Of a stretch of 64,000 bases of DNA, positions 1 to 10,475 are shown piece by piece (position 1 is the first letter of the stretch; each line of letters starts with the position of its first letter). The notes beneath the pieces are model-generated. The model did not search any database. It was not told the origin of the DNA and saw only the letters and a list, made by a program, of their open reading frames with translations. The DNA comes from Nematopogon swammerdamellus. Taxonomy: Eukaryota > Arthropoda > Insecta > Lepidoptera > Adelidae. The DNA is taken from positions 18,491,566 through 18,555,565 of the forward strand of contig OX336340.1 of assembly GCA_946902875.1 (NCBI GenBank), written 5' to 3'. The translations under genes and the position numbers were made by a program.

Positions 1-925
1 CTTCGAAAAGGTTTATCCTCTTCCTGAACACATCTCGGCCTTCGGCCTTGCCCATAGTTACTTACCGTCTTCGAGAATTTATCGTCTTCCTGAACGCAGC
101 TCGGCCTTCGGCCTCGCCTATAGTTACTTACTGTCTTCGAAAAGGTTTATCGTCTTCCTGAACGAAGCTCGGCCTTCGGCCTCGCCCTCTGTTACTTACT
201 TTCTTCGAACAGGTCATCCTCTTCCTGAACGCAGCTCGGCCTTCGGCCTCGCCCATAGTTACTTACTGTCTCCGAGAAGGTTTATCGTTTTCCTGAACGC
301 AGCTCGGCCTTCGGCCTCGCCCTCTGTTACTTACTTTCTTCGAAAAGTTTACCCGCATGCTGAATGCAGCTCGGCCTTCGGCCTCGCCCATATTTACTTA
401 CTGTCTTCGAAAAGGTTTATCGTCTTCCTGAACGCAGCTCGGCCTTCGGCCTCGCCCTCTGTTACTTACTTTCTTCGAAAAGGATATCTTCTTCCTGAAC
501 GCAGCTCGGCCTTCGGCCTCGCCCATAGTTACTTACTGTCTTCGAGAAGGTTTATCGTTTTCCTGAACGCAGCTCCGCCATCAGCCTCGCCCTCTGTTAC
601 TTACTTTCTTCGAAAAGTTTACCCTCATCCTGAACGCAGCTCGGCCTTCGGCCTCGCCCATAATTACTTACTTTCTTCGAAAAGGTTATCCTCTTCCTGA
701 ACGCAGCTCGGCCTTCGGCCTCGCCCTTTGTTACTTACTTTCTTAAAGATGGTTTATCCTCTTCCTGAACGCAGCTCGGCCTTCGGCCTCGCCAATAGTT
801 ACTTACTGTCTTCGAGAAGGTTTATCGTCTTCCTGAACGCAACTTCGCCTTCGGCCTCAAAAAGTTACTCACTTTCTTCGAGACGGTTTATCGTTTACCT
901 GAACCCAGCTCGCCCTTAGTTACTT
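1..925 (-). repeat. ~67-bp minisatellite array
   Basis: About 14 copies of a 64-68 bp unit built around GGCCTTCGGCC (a short hairpin) plus a TTACTTACTTTCTTCG spacer. Two spacer variants tend to alternate, one with 'ccctctgttacttactttc' and one with 'cccatagttacttactgtc', which suggests a dimeric higher-order unit. Open frames here are by-products of the repetition. The unit is the same as in the arrays at 1960-3270, 6020-6960 and 22340-23940. Confidence 0.9.
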
Positions 926-1030
926 ACTTTTTTCCTTTGAAATACGAATTTCACGCGAGCGAAGCCGCGGGCAATTTTTTATCATTACTTATGTCCTCTA
1001 GAGGGCGCCATATCCTATAGCCTATAGACG

Positions 1031-1074
1031 TTGGATGCGTCTTGACGACCAGCGTACGGTCAAGACGCATCCAA
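1031..1074. repeat. 44-bp perfect inverted repeat inside the Helitron-like element
   Basis: Arms TTGGATGCGTCTTGAC and GTCAAGACGCATCCAA (16 bp, perfect) flank a 12-base loop. The same hairpin is present at about 22185-22228. The copies at 3541-3562 and 32703-32732 carry only one arm. Confidence 0.85.
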
Positions 1075-1959
1075 AGATACCTCATTTGTCAAATTATGAT
1101 AAGTAGTGTCGAAGTTATTATGAGGGAACAGTTGAACATACATACATACATACATACCGGTCAAAAACATAACTCTCCTTTTCGCTTCGCCGTAATCGGG
1201 TAAAAATAAGAATCTCTTCGCTAATATACCGCGCATACTACACTACGTACAATATAATAAACATACGATCAATTAACTTAAATCAAATAGGAACTTCAGT
1301 TAAATAAATATCCGCTAACATCGACTCGCAATAACACTTTTACATAGGTTTGCACCTAAAATTAATCAAATAGATACCTAACGAAGTTAACCTACATAAT
1401 ATTATGAATCGAATTAAAATATAAGAAACTCTGCCGAGACAATGCATACACACACACACACCGCGCTCCGCCAGACCACAGAATAGACCGCACCCCGCGC
1501 CGCGTCCCGCGCCTTCGCCCCCGCCGCCGGGCTGCCAGTCTCCGCGAGACGCGCTACTAACCCCCGCCGCGCCGCGCCGCCCATTATTTAGGCGCTTGGA
1601 ACAATTCGATTTGTATGGGAGCCACATCTTAGCGTAGCCGGAAGTGAATTTTAGTAAGCCTATCCTGTGTCCCGTATAGTAAAATGGGTTTGTACTAAGT
1701 TTCATCAAATTCGGATTATGGCTTTAAGAGTTATGGAGGAACATACATACATACATACATACATACATACAGAAAAGATTTCTAAAAATCGTCAATTTAG
1801 CTTTAGTATCATACATAGAGGCTACAAACTCAATATTACCTAAAACAAAGTAACTTACTCCATGACCATCCCTTACAGATTTATTATTAGTACTAGCTTT
1901 TGCCCGCGGCTTCGCTCGCGTGAAATTCGTATTTCAAAGGAAGAACTAAGGGCGAGCTG

Positions 1960-3270
1960 GATTCAGGTACTTAAACGATAAACCGTCTCGAAGAAAGTGA
2001 GTAACTTTTTGAGGCCGAAGGCGGAATTGCGTTCAGGAAGACGATAAACCTTCTTGAAGACAGTAAGTAACTATGGGTGAGGCCGAAGGCCGAGCTGCGT
2101 TCAGGATGAGGGTAACCTTTTCGAAGAAAGTAAGTAACAGAGGGCGAGGCCGAAAGCCGAGCTGCGTTCAGGAAAACGATAAACCTTCTCGAAGACAGCA
2201 AGTAACTATGGGCGAGGCCGAAGGCCGAGCTGCGTTCAGGATGAAGGTAACCTTTTCGAAGAAAGTAAGTAACAGAGGGCGAGGCCGAAGGCCGAGCTGC
2301 GTTCAGGAAAACGATAAACCTTCTCGAAGACAGTAAGTAACTATGGGCGAGGCCGAAGGCCGAGCTGCGTTCAGGAAGAGGATAACCTTTTCAAAGAAAG
2401 TAAGTAACAGAGGGCGAGGCCGAAGGCCGAGCTGCGTTCAGGAATACCATAAAACTTCTCGAAGAAAGTATGTAACAAAGGGCGAGGCCGAAGGCCGAGC
2501 TGCGTTCAGGAAAACGATAAACCTTCTAGAAGACAGTAAGTAACTATGGGCGAGGCCGAAGGCCGAGCTGCGTTCAGGAAGAGGATAACCTTTCCGAAAA
2601 AAGTAACAGAGGGCGAGGCCGAAGGCCGAGCTGCGTTCAGGAAGACCATAAACCTTCTCGGAGAAAGTAAGATACAGAGGGCGAGGCCGAAGGCCGAGCT
2701 GCGTTTAGGAAGACGATAAACCTTTTCGAAGACAGTAAGTAACTATGGGCGAGGCCGAAGGCCGAGCTGCGTTCAGGAAGAGGATAAACCATCTTTAAGA
2801 AAGCAAGTAACAAAGGGCGAGGCCGAAGGCCGAGCTTCGTTCAGAAAGAGGATAACCTTTTCGAAGAATGTAAGTAACAGTGAGCGAGTCCGAAGGCCGA
2901 GCTGCGTTCAGGAAGACCATAAATCTTCTTGAAGAAAGTAACTTCTTTGTTACTTACTTTCTTCGAAAATGTTTATCTTCTTCCTGAACACATCTCGGCC
3001 TTCGGTCTCGCCCATAGTTACTTACTGTCTTCGAGAAGGTTTATCCTCTTCCTGAACGCAGCTCGGCCTTCGGCCTCGCCCTTTGTTACTTGGTTTCTTC
3101 GAGAAGGTTTAGGATCTTCCTGAACGCAGCTCGGCCTTCGGCCTCGCCTTTTGTTACTTACTTTCTTCGAGAAGGATTATAGTCTTCCCGAACGCAGCTC
3201 GGCCTTCGGCCTCGCCATTAGTTACTTACTTTCTTTGAGTACGTTTATCGTCTTCCTGAACGCAACTCAT
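1960..3270. repeat. Palindromic ~67-bp minisatellite array
   Basis: From 1960 to about 2938 the units read GGCCGAAGGCC; after a short switch point (about 2938-2950, 'gtaacttctttgttac') they read in the opposite orientation up to 3270. About 15 units lie on the left arm and 5 on the right, so the array is a long imperfect inverted repeat. Confidence 0.9.
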
Positions 3271-3622
3271 TCACAAACTTTCGCGTTTATAATATTAGTA
3301 GGATGTATTTTGGGTAGGTTCGGAGTGAGGCCTGATTTTAGAAATTATTCCCAATTATCGGATGCATGCAAGTAAATTCGAAAGCAACAGCTAACAATAT
3401 ATAAATTTTTGAAATGTGTTAATTAAGCCCTTTCATTTGATCCCAAAGACATCATTAAAAAAAATTTTTTTAGGTCATGACTTTATGTCCTTTAGAGGGC
3501 GCCATTTACAATTTTAAGGGACGTCACATAGCCTCTATCCAGCGTCAAGACGCATCCAACGATACCTCATTTGTCAAATTATGATAAGTAGTTTCGAAGT
3601 TATGTATGAGGGAACAGATGAA

Positions 3623-3706
3623 CATACATACATACATACATACATACATACATACATACATACATACATACATACATACATACATACATACATACATACA
3701 TACATA
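3623..3706. repeat. CATA microsatellite
   Basis: About 21 uninterrupted copies of the tetranucleotide. It sits at the same place in the element as the shorter run at 1139-1158 and the longer one at 32812-32938, so repeat number varies strongly between copies. Confidence 0.95.
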
Positions 3707-4659
3707 CCGGTCACACACATAACTCTCATTTTCGCTTCGCCGTAGTCGGGTAAAAATAAGAATCTTTTCGCTAATAGTGCGCGCATACTACACTACGTAC
3801 AATATAATAAACATAACTTCAAATAACTTAAATCAAATAGGAACTCCAGTTAAGTAAATATCCGCTAGCATCGACTTGCAACAACACATTTACCTAAAAT
3901 TTGTTTGGTTTGCACCTAAAATTAATCACATAGATACCTAATGAAGTAAACCTCTGGCTCGAGACAATGCATACACACACCGCGCTCGGCCAGACCGCAC
4001 CCCGCGCCGTGCGCGCGCCCGCGCCTCCGCCTCCGCCGCCAGCCTCCGCTAGCTAGCCGCCACAAACCGCCGCCGCCGCGCCGCGCCGCTTTTAATTCGA
4101 TTCGATTTGTATGGGAGCCACATCTTAGCGTAGCCGGAAGTGAATTTTAGTTAGCCTATCCTGTGTCCCGTATAGTAAAATGGGCTTGTACTAAGTTTCA
4201 TCAAATTCGGATGATGGCTTAAGGAGTTATGGAGGAACATACATACATAAATACATACATACATACAGAAAAGATTTCTAAAAATCGTCAATTTAGCTTT
4301 AGTATCATACATAGAGACTACAAACTCAATATTTCCTAAAACAAAGTAACTTACTCCATGACCACCCCTTACAGATTTATTATTAGTATTGATGATTGAT
4401 GATTAGAGAAATTTTGCGGGTATCTAAAAAAAATAAATATAAAACAGAAAAACCAAAATAGTTTACCACCTAATAAGGAGTGTAAATGTGCTTGATTGAG
4501 TTCTGAGTGCGATTGTTGTGACAAATTGTGCGTGCAAAGATGATATTACGAATAAATTATGTCTATCTCTGTTCTACTTGTTGATTTACGTATGCATCTT
4601 CATCAATACACGTTCATCAATTTACCGCGGATGCGTACAAATCCATTCTGCAGATCTTT

Positions 4660-4870
4660 CCTCTACTGAACCGGTAAACTCTGTAAACGCTCTCCCTGCC
4701 CATATATTTCCCCCCAAGTACAGTCTCGGGTTCTTCAAGAGGGGCGTGAATGGGCACCTGTCAGGCCGGCATGCCATTCGCAAGCCCCGCGTACGACCGA
4801 ATGTCCATGGGCGTCGTTAGACACCTTATGGGTGGCTCGGCGCCATATGTCGCGCTATCAATAAAAAAAC
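4660..4870 (+). pseudogene. LINE C-terminal remnant and 3' tail
   Basis: The frame ends with a NALPAHIFPPKYSLGFFKRG-type segment, which matches the usual C-terminal tail of CR1/jockey-type LINE ORF2 proteins (N-S/A-LP...FK..VN..L). The stop is near 4820, followed by ~45 bp ending in 'atcaataaaaaa', probably the element's 3' end. The upstream frame is not recognisably reverse transcriptase. A related copy lies inverted at 24241-24400. No functional protein is expected. Confidence 0.5.
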
Positions 4871-4879
4871 ACGTTTTAC

Positions 4880-5960
4880 GGTCCATGTGATTCAAATTAT
4901 TAGCATTCTTGTATTATGTTGGTGAAGAAGTAATTGATATGCGCAAAAATAATATAATTTATTATTTAAAAATATTTAGAGACGAAAAACAACTTTGTCT
5001 CTATAATGCCATGTATTTATTATAATATACACGTATTATATTAGATATTTATACGTTTTATTAATATTTTTCGTCTTATAATGCTTTATTCAAGAAAATA
5101 TAAAAAAGTCATAGAAATAACTAAAGAATTAAAACCTACCTAACAAACATTAAAACAACTATCAAAAGGTGCGTTTTCAAAAGTGAAGCTTTCGTAAAAA
5201 AAATATAATCTTTTTAGTATTTATTTTAATTTATTATTTTATAAGTTAATTATTGTGATTACGTAAATATTATTTTTATGCATTACATTTGAAAACATAA
5301 TATTCTATATTATGTATAATTGTTATTTAAATAACTAATTAAGTAATAAAACATTCCCAATATTAAAAACACAGAATATATTAATAACTTCGATATAATC
5401 TATATTTGTTTATAATTATTATAATAATTACATCAGTTCCATCCTGAAATTTTTGCACTCCATTAATTTCTTTTAGTGGTTAGTCTGATGCTTCCACAAT
5501 CCACATAGTTTAATTCTGCTGTTTCCGCTCTATTGTCGCTAATTCTGCAATCACAATTTATTTTCAAAAGTCAATCAATACCAAAGGCTTGATTGCCCAA
5601 AGCGTGATTTAACCACAGAGGCGCATCTGCGGTCTAACAAGGTGAGCCTTTGCAATCGGCGCGAATGCGCTGTGCCGCAGTAGGGATTGTATCGTACACC
5701 GCTGCAACACACGCGAGCCAGATTACATCTGACAATACACAGCGCTCAATAGTTGATCAACAATAAAATCGTTATTTATTGCCGTCGATTATTTGGTAAT
5801 CCGCTGTTTCAAAGAGCGGTATCGCTCTCATTCTTCGTCTGTTGTATACCTACGTAGTTTATTGTACTAAATGTGTCCTTTTAATGTCACCATGATGTAG
5901 CACAATTTATCATTTTAGCATTAACAATTTATTGATATGTATAAAGTCTATCTGTTTATG
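4880..5960. other. AT-rich intergenic stretch
   Basis: Very AT-rich between about 4900 and 5450, then mixed. I see no coding frame, terminal repeats or RNA gene. The part at 5590-5790 is more GC-balanced but was not recognised. Confidence 0.6.
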
Positions 5961-5967
5961 TCATTAA

Positions 5968-7034
5968 CTAGCTTTTGCCCGCGGCTTCGCTCGCGTGAAA
6001 TTCGTATTTCAAAGGAAGAAAGTAACTAATGGCGAGCTGGGTTCAGGTAAACGATAAACCTTCTCAACTAAAGTAAGTAACTAACGGCGAAGCTTCAGGC
6101 TGAGCTGCATTCTGGAAGACAATAAACCTTCTCGAAGAAAGTAAGTAACTAAGGGCGAGGCCGAAGGCCGAGCTGCGTTCAGGAAGATGATAAACCTACT
6201 CAAAGAAAGTAAGTAATTGAGGGCGAGGCCGAAGGCCGAGCTGCGTACAGGATGACTATAAACCTTCTTGAAGAAAGTAAGTAACTGAGGGCGAGGCCAA
6301 AGGCCGAGCTGCGTTCAGGAAGACGATAACCTTTTCGAAGAAAGTAAGTAACTAAGGGCGAGGCCGAAGGCCGAGCTGCGTTCAGGAAAACCTTCTCGAA
6401 GAAATTAAGTCATTGAGGGCGAGGCCGAAGGCCGAGCTGCGTTCAGGAAGAATATAAACTTTTTAATGAAAGTAAGTAACGGAGGGCGAGGCCGAAGGCC
6501 GAGCTGCGTTCAGGAAGACCATAAAACTTCTCGAAGAAAGTAAGTAACTAAGGGCGAGGCCGAAGGCCGAGCTGCGTTCAGGAAGACTATAAACCGTCTT
6601 GAAGAAAGTAAGTAACTATCGCCCATAGTTACTTACTGTCATCGAGAAGGTTTAGCGTCTTCCAGGATACAGCTCGGCCTTCGGCCACGCCCTTGGTTAC
6701 TTACTTTCTTCGAGAAGGATTATAGTCTTCCTGAACGCAGCTCGACCTTAGGCCTCACCCTCAGTTACTTACTTTCTTCGAGAAGGTTTATGGTCTTCCT
6801 GAACGCAGCTCGGCCTTCGGCCTCGCCCTCTCTTACTTACTTTCATTAAAAAGGTTTATATTCTTCCTGAACGCAGCTCGGCCTTCGGCCTCGCCTTTAG
6901 TATGTTACTTACTTTCTTTGAGAATGTTTATTGTTCATCTAAATCCAGTTCACTCTCCGGCCCCGGCCTAATTTACTTACTTTCTTCTTTTGAAATACGA
7001 ATTTCACGCGAGCGAATCCGCGGGAAAAAGCTAT
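5968..7034. mobile_element. Palindromic element with Helitron-like ends on both sides
   Basis: The left end is CTAGCTTTTGCCCGCGGC and the right end is the reverse complement of the same terminus in mutated form (GCGGGAAAAAGCTAT). Both arms then carry 'gaaattcgtatttcaaagg' or its complement. In between are ~67-bp units that flip orientation near 6618. It equals the array half of the larger Helitron-like elements bounded by two inverted 3' termini, without the 5' module. The base outside the left CTAG is A (T on the element's strand), consistent with a Helitron 3' flank. Confidence 0.55.
6020..6960. repeat. Palindromic ~67-bp minisatellite array
   Basis: Roughly nine units in the GGCCGAAGGCC orientation (to about 6615) and five in the opposite orientation. 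The same unit is seen at 1-925, 1960-3270 and 22340-23940. Flank copies such as 6055-6110 are the most degenerate. Confidence 0.85.
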
Positions 7035-7039
7035 CGATA

Positions 7040-7265
7040 TTTAAATAAGAAACTTCAGTTAAAATAAATCAAATACTTTAGATACCTAACAAATTATAAT
7101 ACTCCACTTATTAGCGTAACCGGAACTGAATTTTATTTAGCCTATCCTGTGTCTCGTATAGCTAAATGTGCGTGTACTAATTTTAATCGAATTTAAATGA
7201 TTGGCTTAAATTGTATGGAGGACTTTTTTTAGAACTATTTAAGAGAAACAACCAAATTCGATTTA
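7040..7265 (-). repeat. Degenerate Helitron-like 5' module
   Basis: Contains 'gcgtaaccggaactgaattttat', 'cctatcctgtgtctcgtatagc' and the 'ttaaatgattggcttaaattg' block in the same order as 33380-33510 and 4125-4235. The expected CATA run and 5' terminus are missing; the CCCTCT array follows. Confidence 0.7.
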
Positions 7266-7303
7266 AACGCAAATATGATAATAAACTATCGTTTATCTTA
7301 TAT

Positions 7304-7666
7304 TCTCCCTCTCCCTCTCCCTCTCCCTCTCCCTCTCCCTCTCCCTCTCCCTCTCCCTCTCCCTCTCCCTCTCCCTCTCCCTCTCCCTCTCCCTCTCCCT
7401 CTCCCTCTCCCTCTCCCTCTCCCTCTCCCTCTCCCTCTCCCTCTCCCTCTCCCTCTCCCTCTCCCTCTCCCTCTCCCTCTCCCTCTCCCTCTCCCTCTCC
7501 CTCTCCCTCTCCCTCTCCCTCTCCCTCTCCCTCTCCCTCTCCCTCTCCCTCTCCCTCTCCCTCTCCCTCTCCCTCTCCCTCTCCCTCTCCCTCTCCCTCT
7601 CCCTCTCCCTCTCCCTCTCCCTCTCCCTCTCCCTCTCCCTCTCCCTCTCCCTCTCCCTCTCCCTCC
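7304..7666. repeat. CCCTCT hexanucleotide array
   Basis: About 60 nearly perfect copies of a 6-bp unit, purine/pyrimidine strand-biased. It degrades to irregular C/T-rich sequence up to about 7740. It creates long simple open frames (Ser-Pro, Leu-Pro and Arg-Gly on the three readable frames), none of which is a likely gene. Confidence 0.98.
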
Positions 7667-7744
7667 TCCTCTCCCTCCCCTCCCCCTCCCCTCCATCTCC
7701 CCTCCCCCTCCCCTTCCCCCTCCCCTCTCCCTACCCCTTTACAG

Positions 7745-8370
7745 CAAACGGGATGGTACGGAACCCTCTTAACGCGAGCCCGACTCGAACTTGACCACTT
7801 TTTTTTTTATGTGTTACCATGTAATATACACTTAATTTACAGGAAAACGTAAAAGAAAATCCCAATCCTTCTAGTTCTCACAAAAAACGCGATGGTACGG
7901 AACCCTCTTTACGCGACCCCGACTCGAACTTGACCACTATTTTTTTTTTAAATAAGTTACCGTGGGATATACACTTAATTTACAGGAAAACGTAAAAGAA
8001 AATCCCAATCCTTCTAGTTCTCACAGAAAACGCGATGGTACGGAACCCTCTTTACGCGAGGTCGACTCGAACTTGACCACTTTTTTTTTTAATGTGTTAC
8101 CATGTAATATACACTTAATTTAAAGGAAAACGTAAAAGAAAATCCCAATCCTTCTAGTTCTCACAAAAAACGCGATGGTACGGAACCCTCTTTACGCGAC
8201 CCCGACTCGAACTTGACCACAATTTTTTTTTTAAATAAGTTACCGTGGGATGTACACTTAATTTACAGGAAAACGTAAAAGAAAATCCCAATCCTTCTAG
8301 TTCTCACAGAAAACGCGATGGTACGGAACCCTCTTTACGCGAGGTCGACTCGAACTTGACCACTTTTTTT
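7745..8370. repeat. 140/143-bp tandem repeat with a 283-bp higher-order unit
   Basis: The motif GATGGTACGGAACC starts near 7752, 7891, 8034, 8174 and 8317. Spacings alternate about 140 and 143 bp, and copies two apart are the most alike (for example 'gcgaccccgactcg' versus 'gcgaggtcgactcg' alternate). The unit is related to the dispersed 'aagtgcgagtcg ... ggttccgta' family seen at 26656, 48409 and 54805. Confidence 0.85.
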
Positions 8371-8520
8371 AAAAATTATGTTACTCCGGGATATACACTA
8401 CCCCTATACGAAGTTTCGTCAAAATCCGTCCAGCCGTTCAGGCGTGAAAGAGGAACAAACAAACAAACAAACAAACAAACAAACATACTTTCACATTTAT
8501 GATATTAGTGAGATGAGAAG
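8371..8520. repeat. Dispersed element 3' end with CAAA tail
   Basis: Contains 'gaagtttcgtcaaaatccgt', 'ccagccgttcaggcgtgaaa' and then six CAAA repeats, ending 'catttatgatattagtgaga'. This combination is a frequent end of dispersed insect repeats; the class is not resolved. Confidence 0.5.
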
Positions 8521-8675
8521 ATTGCAAGTTCAGAATGACTTTCGACTTTTTTTTTGTAACTACGGCAGCACTTCTCTTCTTCACTGTCTATATAAATGCC
8601 TACATTACAGTATATTATATACATCCTAAGATGCGCCAGGTATATTTTTATTTTTATTTATTTTATTTTATACAT

Positions 8676-8998
8676 ACATACATACATACCTACGTACATA
8701 CCACACGCTGTATCCTGAAAATCAGGGTAAGCAGAGTAATTGGATTTGTGCTGCATGTACCTACTCTTGTAAATTACATACAGCCCAACACCGACCAACA
8801 CGTTTAGCAAAGTATTCGGACAAGATAAGGCACCAAGACCCACCCACTGCATGACTAGGTGGAAGGAACGTTCCAAGGTGAGAGGTGGCTAGCCTGTCGC
8901 CAGTTAGCACGACATCTTGTTCTTATCCCTTAGGCGCCTTTTACTAGATGCACGGGGAGAGATGCAGTGGGACTAAGTGCCGGCCCCACACGGTACAT
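8676..8998 (-). repeat. ~330-bp interspersed repeat (family B, SINE-like)
   Basis: On the minus strand it starts with 'gtgtggggccgg', passes 'aaggcgcctaagggataag', 'caccttggaacgttcc' and an 'acaccgaccaacacg' block, and ends in a TATG run. Copies occur at 42852-43196, 54270-54610 and 11376-12430 (split by a hAT element). I saw no tRNA A/B box, so SINE is only a shape-based label. Confidence 0.75.
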
Positions 8999-8999
8999 T

Positions 9000-9800
9000 T
9001 TATTTTATTTGACATGGAAATTCAACAGCTTATGTACCTATATCTAAATACAATGTTTATTAGTGAAAGAAAACCACTTGTAAATCTGTTCAATTATTTT
9101 CAGACCCGTTATCGATATACAAATAGACACACATACAAACGTTACGCCTTATCAGTAGAGAAAATAATGGAGAAGCGATAAATCGAAACATGTTTCTACG
9201 AACCAAACTCTCACATGCTTCAGTGACATTAAACAGTTCTTGGTTCCGATTGTATCCGAATCAGTTCAATTTGCTTTATGTTTGCTAAAGCTCTCAGGCT
9301 CACCGACTAATAGAATAGAATCTGTGAAATCAAACAGGCCAGTTTCCTTTGAAGGTTGATTCTAATAAGCAAACAAAATGTTGGGCCCGTAACAAATCAG
9401 ATTCACTGAAAATATTCCCTTTGATTATTCCACCTTGCATCGAAAAGCGATAGAAGTTTAAGCCGATTGTACCTTTTACTATTTGAGCAGTCCCGTATTA
9501 CGGGTAGAGATCTCTATTTAATCCGAATCGGCCGCAGGCGAATAAAATATTATTTACATAGGTACGAGCAGTGATCTTAGGTCGCCGCGATTCATCGACT
9601 TCGGACATCCGAGCTGGCCGTAGACCTAGCTTGAAAAAAAAACTAATAAATAATAGGAATCACGGGGAGACACAACAGAGTATTACAACCCCGTTGTTTT
9701 AACTGTGCCACAGACTAGGGAAAAACTGTGCACTTCGAGCTGTCGAAGTCGTTAGGTTGGCAGGACTGAATAATTTTATAGAGATGTAATTTGAACTTTT
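9000..9800. other. Unrecognised intergenic stretch
   Basis: No frame with recognisable protein similarity and no terminal or tandem repeats. Short chance open frames only. Confidence 0.55.
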
Positions 9801-9802
9801 TT

Positions 9803-10025
9803 TTTATGGAAACTGACACGGTTGGCTACATCACCTACAACAACCGTGATGTCAGCCAATAACACCGGGTGAACTTGGTGCCACGTCAGTGCTTCCCTTC
9901 GGTCGTGCCGGCTACACTGAACTGGACGAAAAACATAAAATATTTACATAGCCGTTTCGACCGACCTTTCATTTAGTATGGTGGTACCAACTCGGGCGCA
10001 TTAAACCCTACCACCTAGTAATATA
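9803..10025 (+). repeat. ~225-bp interspersed repeat (family A)
   Basis: Begins 'tatggaaactgacacggttg', includes 'cgtgatgtcagcc', 'cttcccttcggtcgtgccgg' and 'tttcgaccgac', and ends 'taccacctagtaa'. Copies: 15916-16140, 18504-18652 (truncated), 36692-36915 (inverted), 49749-49982; a diverged relative lies at 37905-38135. It has no coding capacity; the class is unknown. Confidence 0.8.
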
Positions 10026-10189
10026 AGAAGGGAAGTTGTAATAATATTGTTAAGTTAGGTTAGGTTACAAGTGCATAAGTTAGTTTTGTAATAATTTCCG
10101 TTTATTTATTTAAAGGCGTCGAGTGAAACCAATTAGGGAAAAGTGCTGATGATCGGTCTGGCTAAAATGGGCTGTCACTCAGTCTGTCA

Positions 10190-10310
10190 GCGTGTAAGCG
10201 TCCACTGCTGGACATATGCCTCTCCAATTTTCCTCCAGTACTCCCGGCCTTCAGCGGTACGGAACCACTGCTGTCGGCCACCAAAATCGGCTGACCTAAT
10301 CTTAATCAGA
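10190..10310 (-). pseudogene. RTE-type LINE C-terminal remnant
   Basis: The minus strand encodes a short frame ending in R-K-I-G-E-A-Y-V-Q-Q-W-T followed by the stop, the characteristic end of lepidopteran RTE-clade endonuclease/reverse transcriptase proteins. Only the last ~35 codons are present, upstream of a 'cactcagtctgtcag' tail. It is a 5'-truncated insertion remnant; the same tail lies at 14739-14785, 45850-45892 and (degenerate) 49380-49430 and 53318-53350. Confidence 0.65.
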
Positions 10311-10475
10311 CCTAGCTAAGAAGCAACCCGGTTAAACCAGCAATCTAATAAAAAACACCGCATCCAAATCGGCTCATCCGTTTGGGAGCTACGATACCAC
10401 AGGCAGACAGACTTACAGGCAGACTGAGGCGTCAAACTTATAATACCCCTCCTTTTGCGTCGGGGATAAAAAATT
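10310..10475. repeat. Dispersed repeat 3' end
   Basis: Contains 'aaatcggctcatccgtttgg', 'gagctacgataccacag' and ends 'ccttttgcgtcggggataaa'. This sort of terminus recurs in insect repeats. It is placed directly against the RTE remnant. Confidence 0.45.

Larger units (their letters stand above)
1..1892 (-). mobile_element. Helitron-like element, partial (runs off the left edge)
   Basis: Read on the minus strand, the element starts near 1892 with the conserved 5' module (reverse complement of the ATTTATTATTAGTA end), passes a CATA microsatellite (1739-1771), a GC-rich block (1485-1590), a second CATA run (1139-1158) and a 44-bp hairpin, then enters a ~67-bp tandem array (1-925) that leaves the window. 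The same order is seen in the complete copy at 21365-23992, in the opposite orientation. The canonical terminal TCAA is absent here: the neighbouring element's CTAG end abuts directly. The Helitron assignment rests on the TC...CTAG ends and A/T insertion sites of the other copies; no Rep/helicase gene is present, so this would be non-autonomous. Confidence 0.6.
1893..4392 (-). mobile_element. Helitron-like non-autonomous element
   Basis: On the minus strand the 5' end is TCAATACTAATAATA (at 4392) and the 3' end is a GC-rich hairpin (ACGCGAGCGAAGCCGCGGGC) followed by AAAAGCTAG (ending at 1893). This is the TC...hairpin-CTAG structure of Helitrons, with a T as next base as expected for A/T insertion. 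Internal order: conserved 5' module (4110-4392), CATA run, GC-rich block (3985-4090), long CATA array (3623-3706), a 'ttttagaaattattc' block (3320-3480), then the palindromic ~67-bp array. It joins element 1-1892 head to tail. Confidence 0.65.

Noticed and set aside
1340..1708. 122-codon frame shared in part with 21679-21918
   Set aside because: The similarity reflects two copies of the same Helitron-like element; it crosses a GC-rich block and non-coding module with no domain.
7211..7852. Long Ser-Pro, Leu-Pro and Arg-Gly reading frames
   Set aside because: All are translations of the CCCTCT hexanucleotide; no flanking coding sequence or domain.
8676..8998. tRNA-derived SINE
   Set aside because: No A or B box promoter or cloverleaf could be seen; left as an unclassified interspersed repeat.
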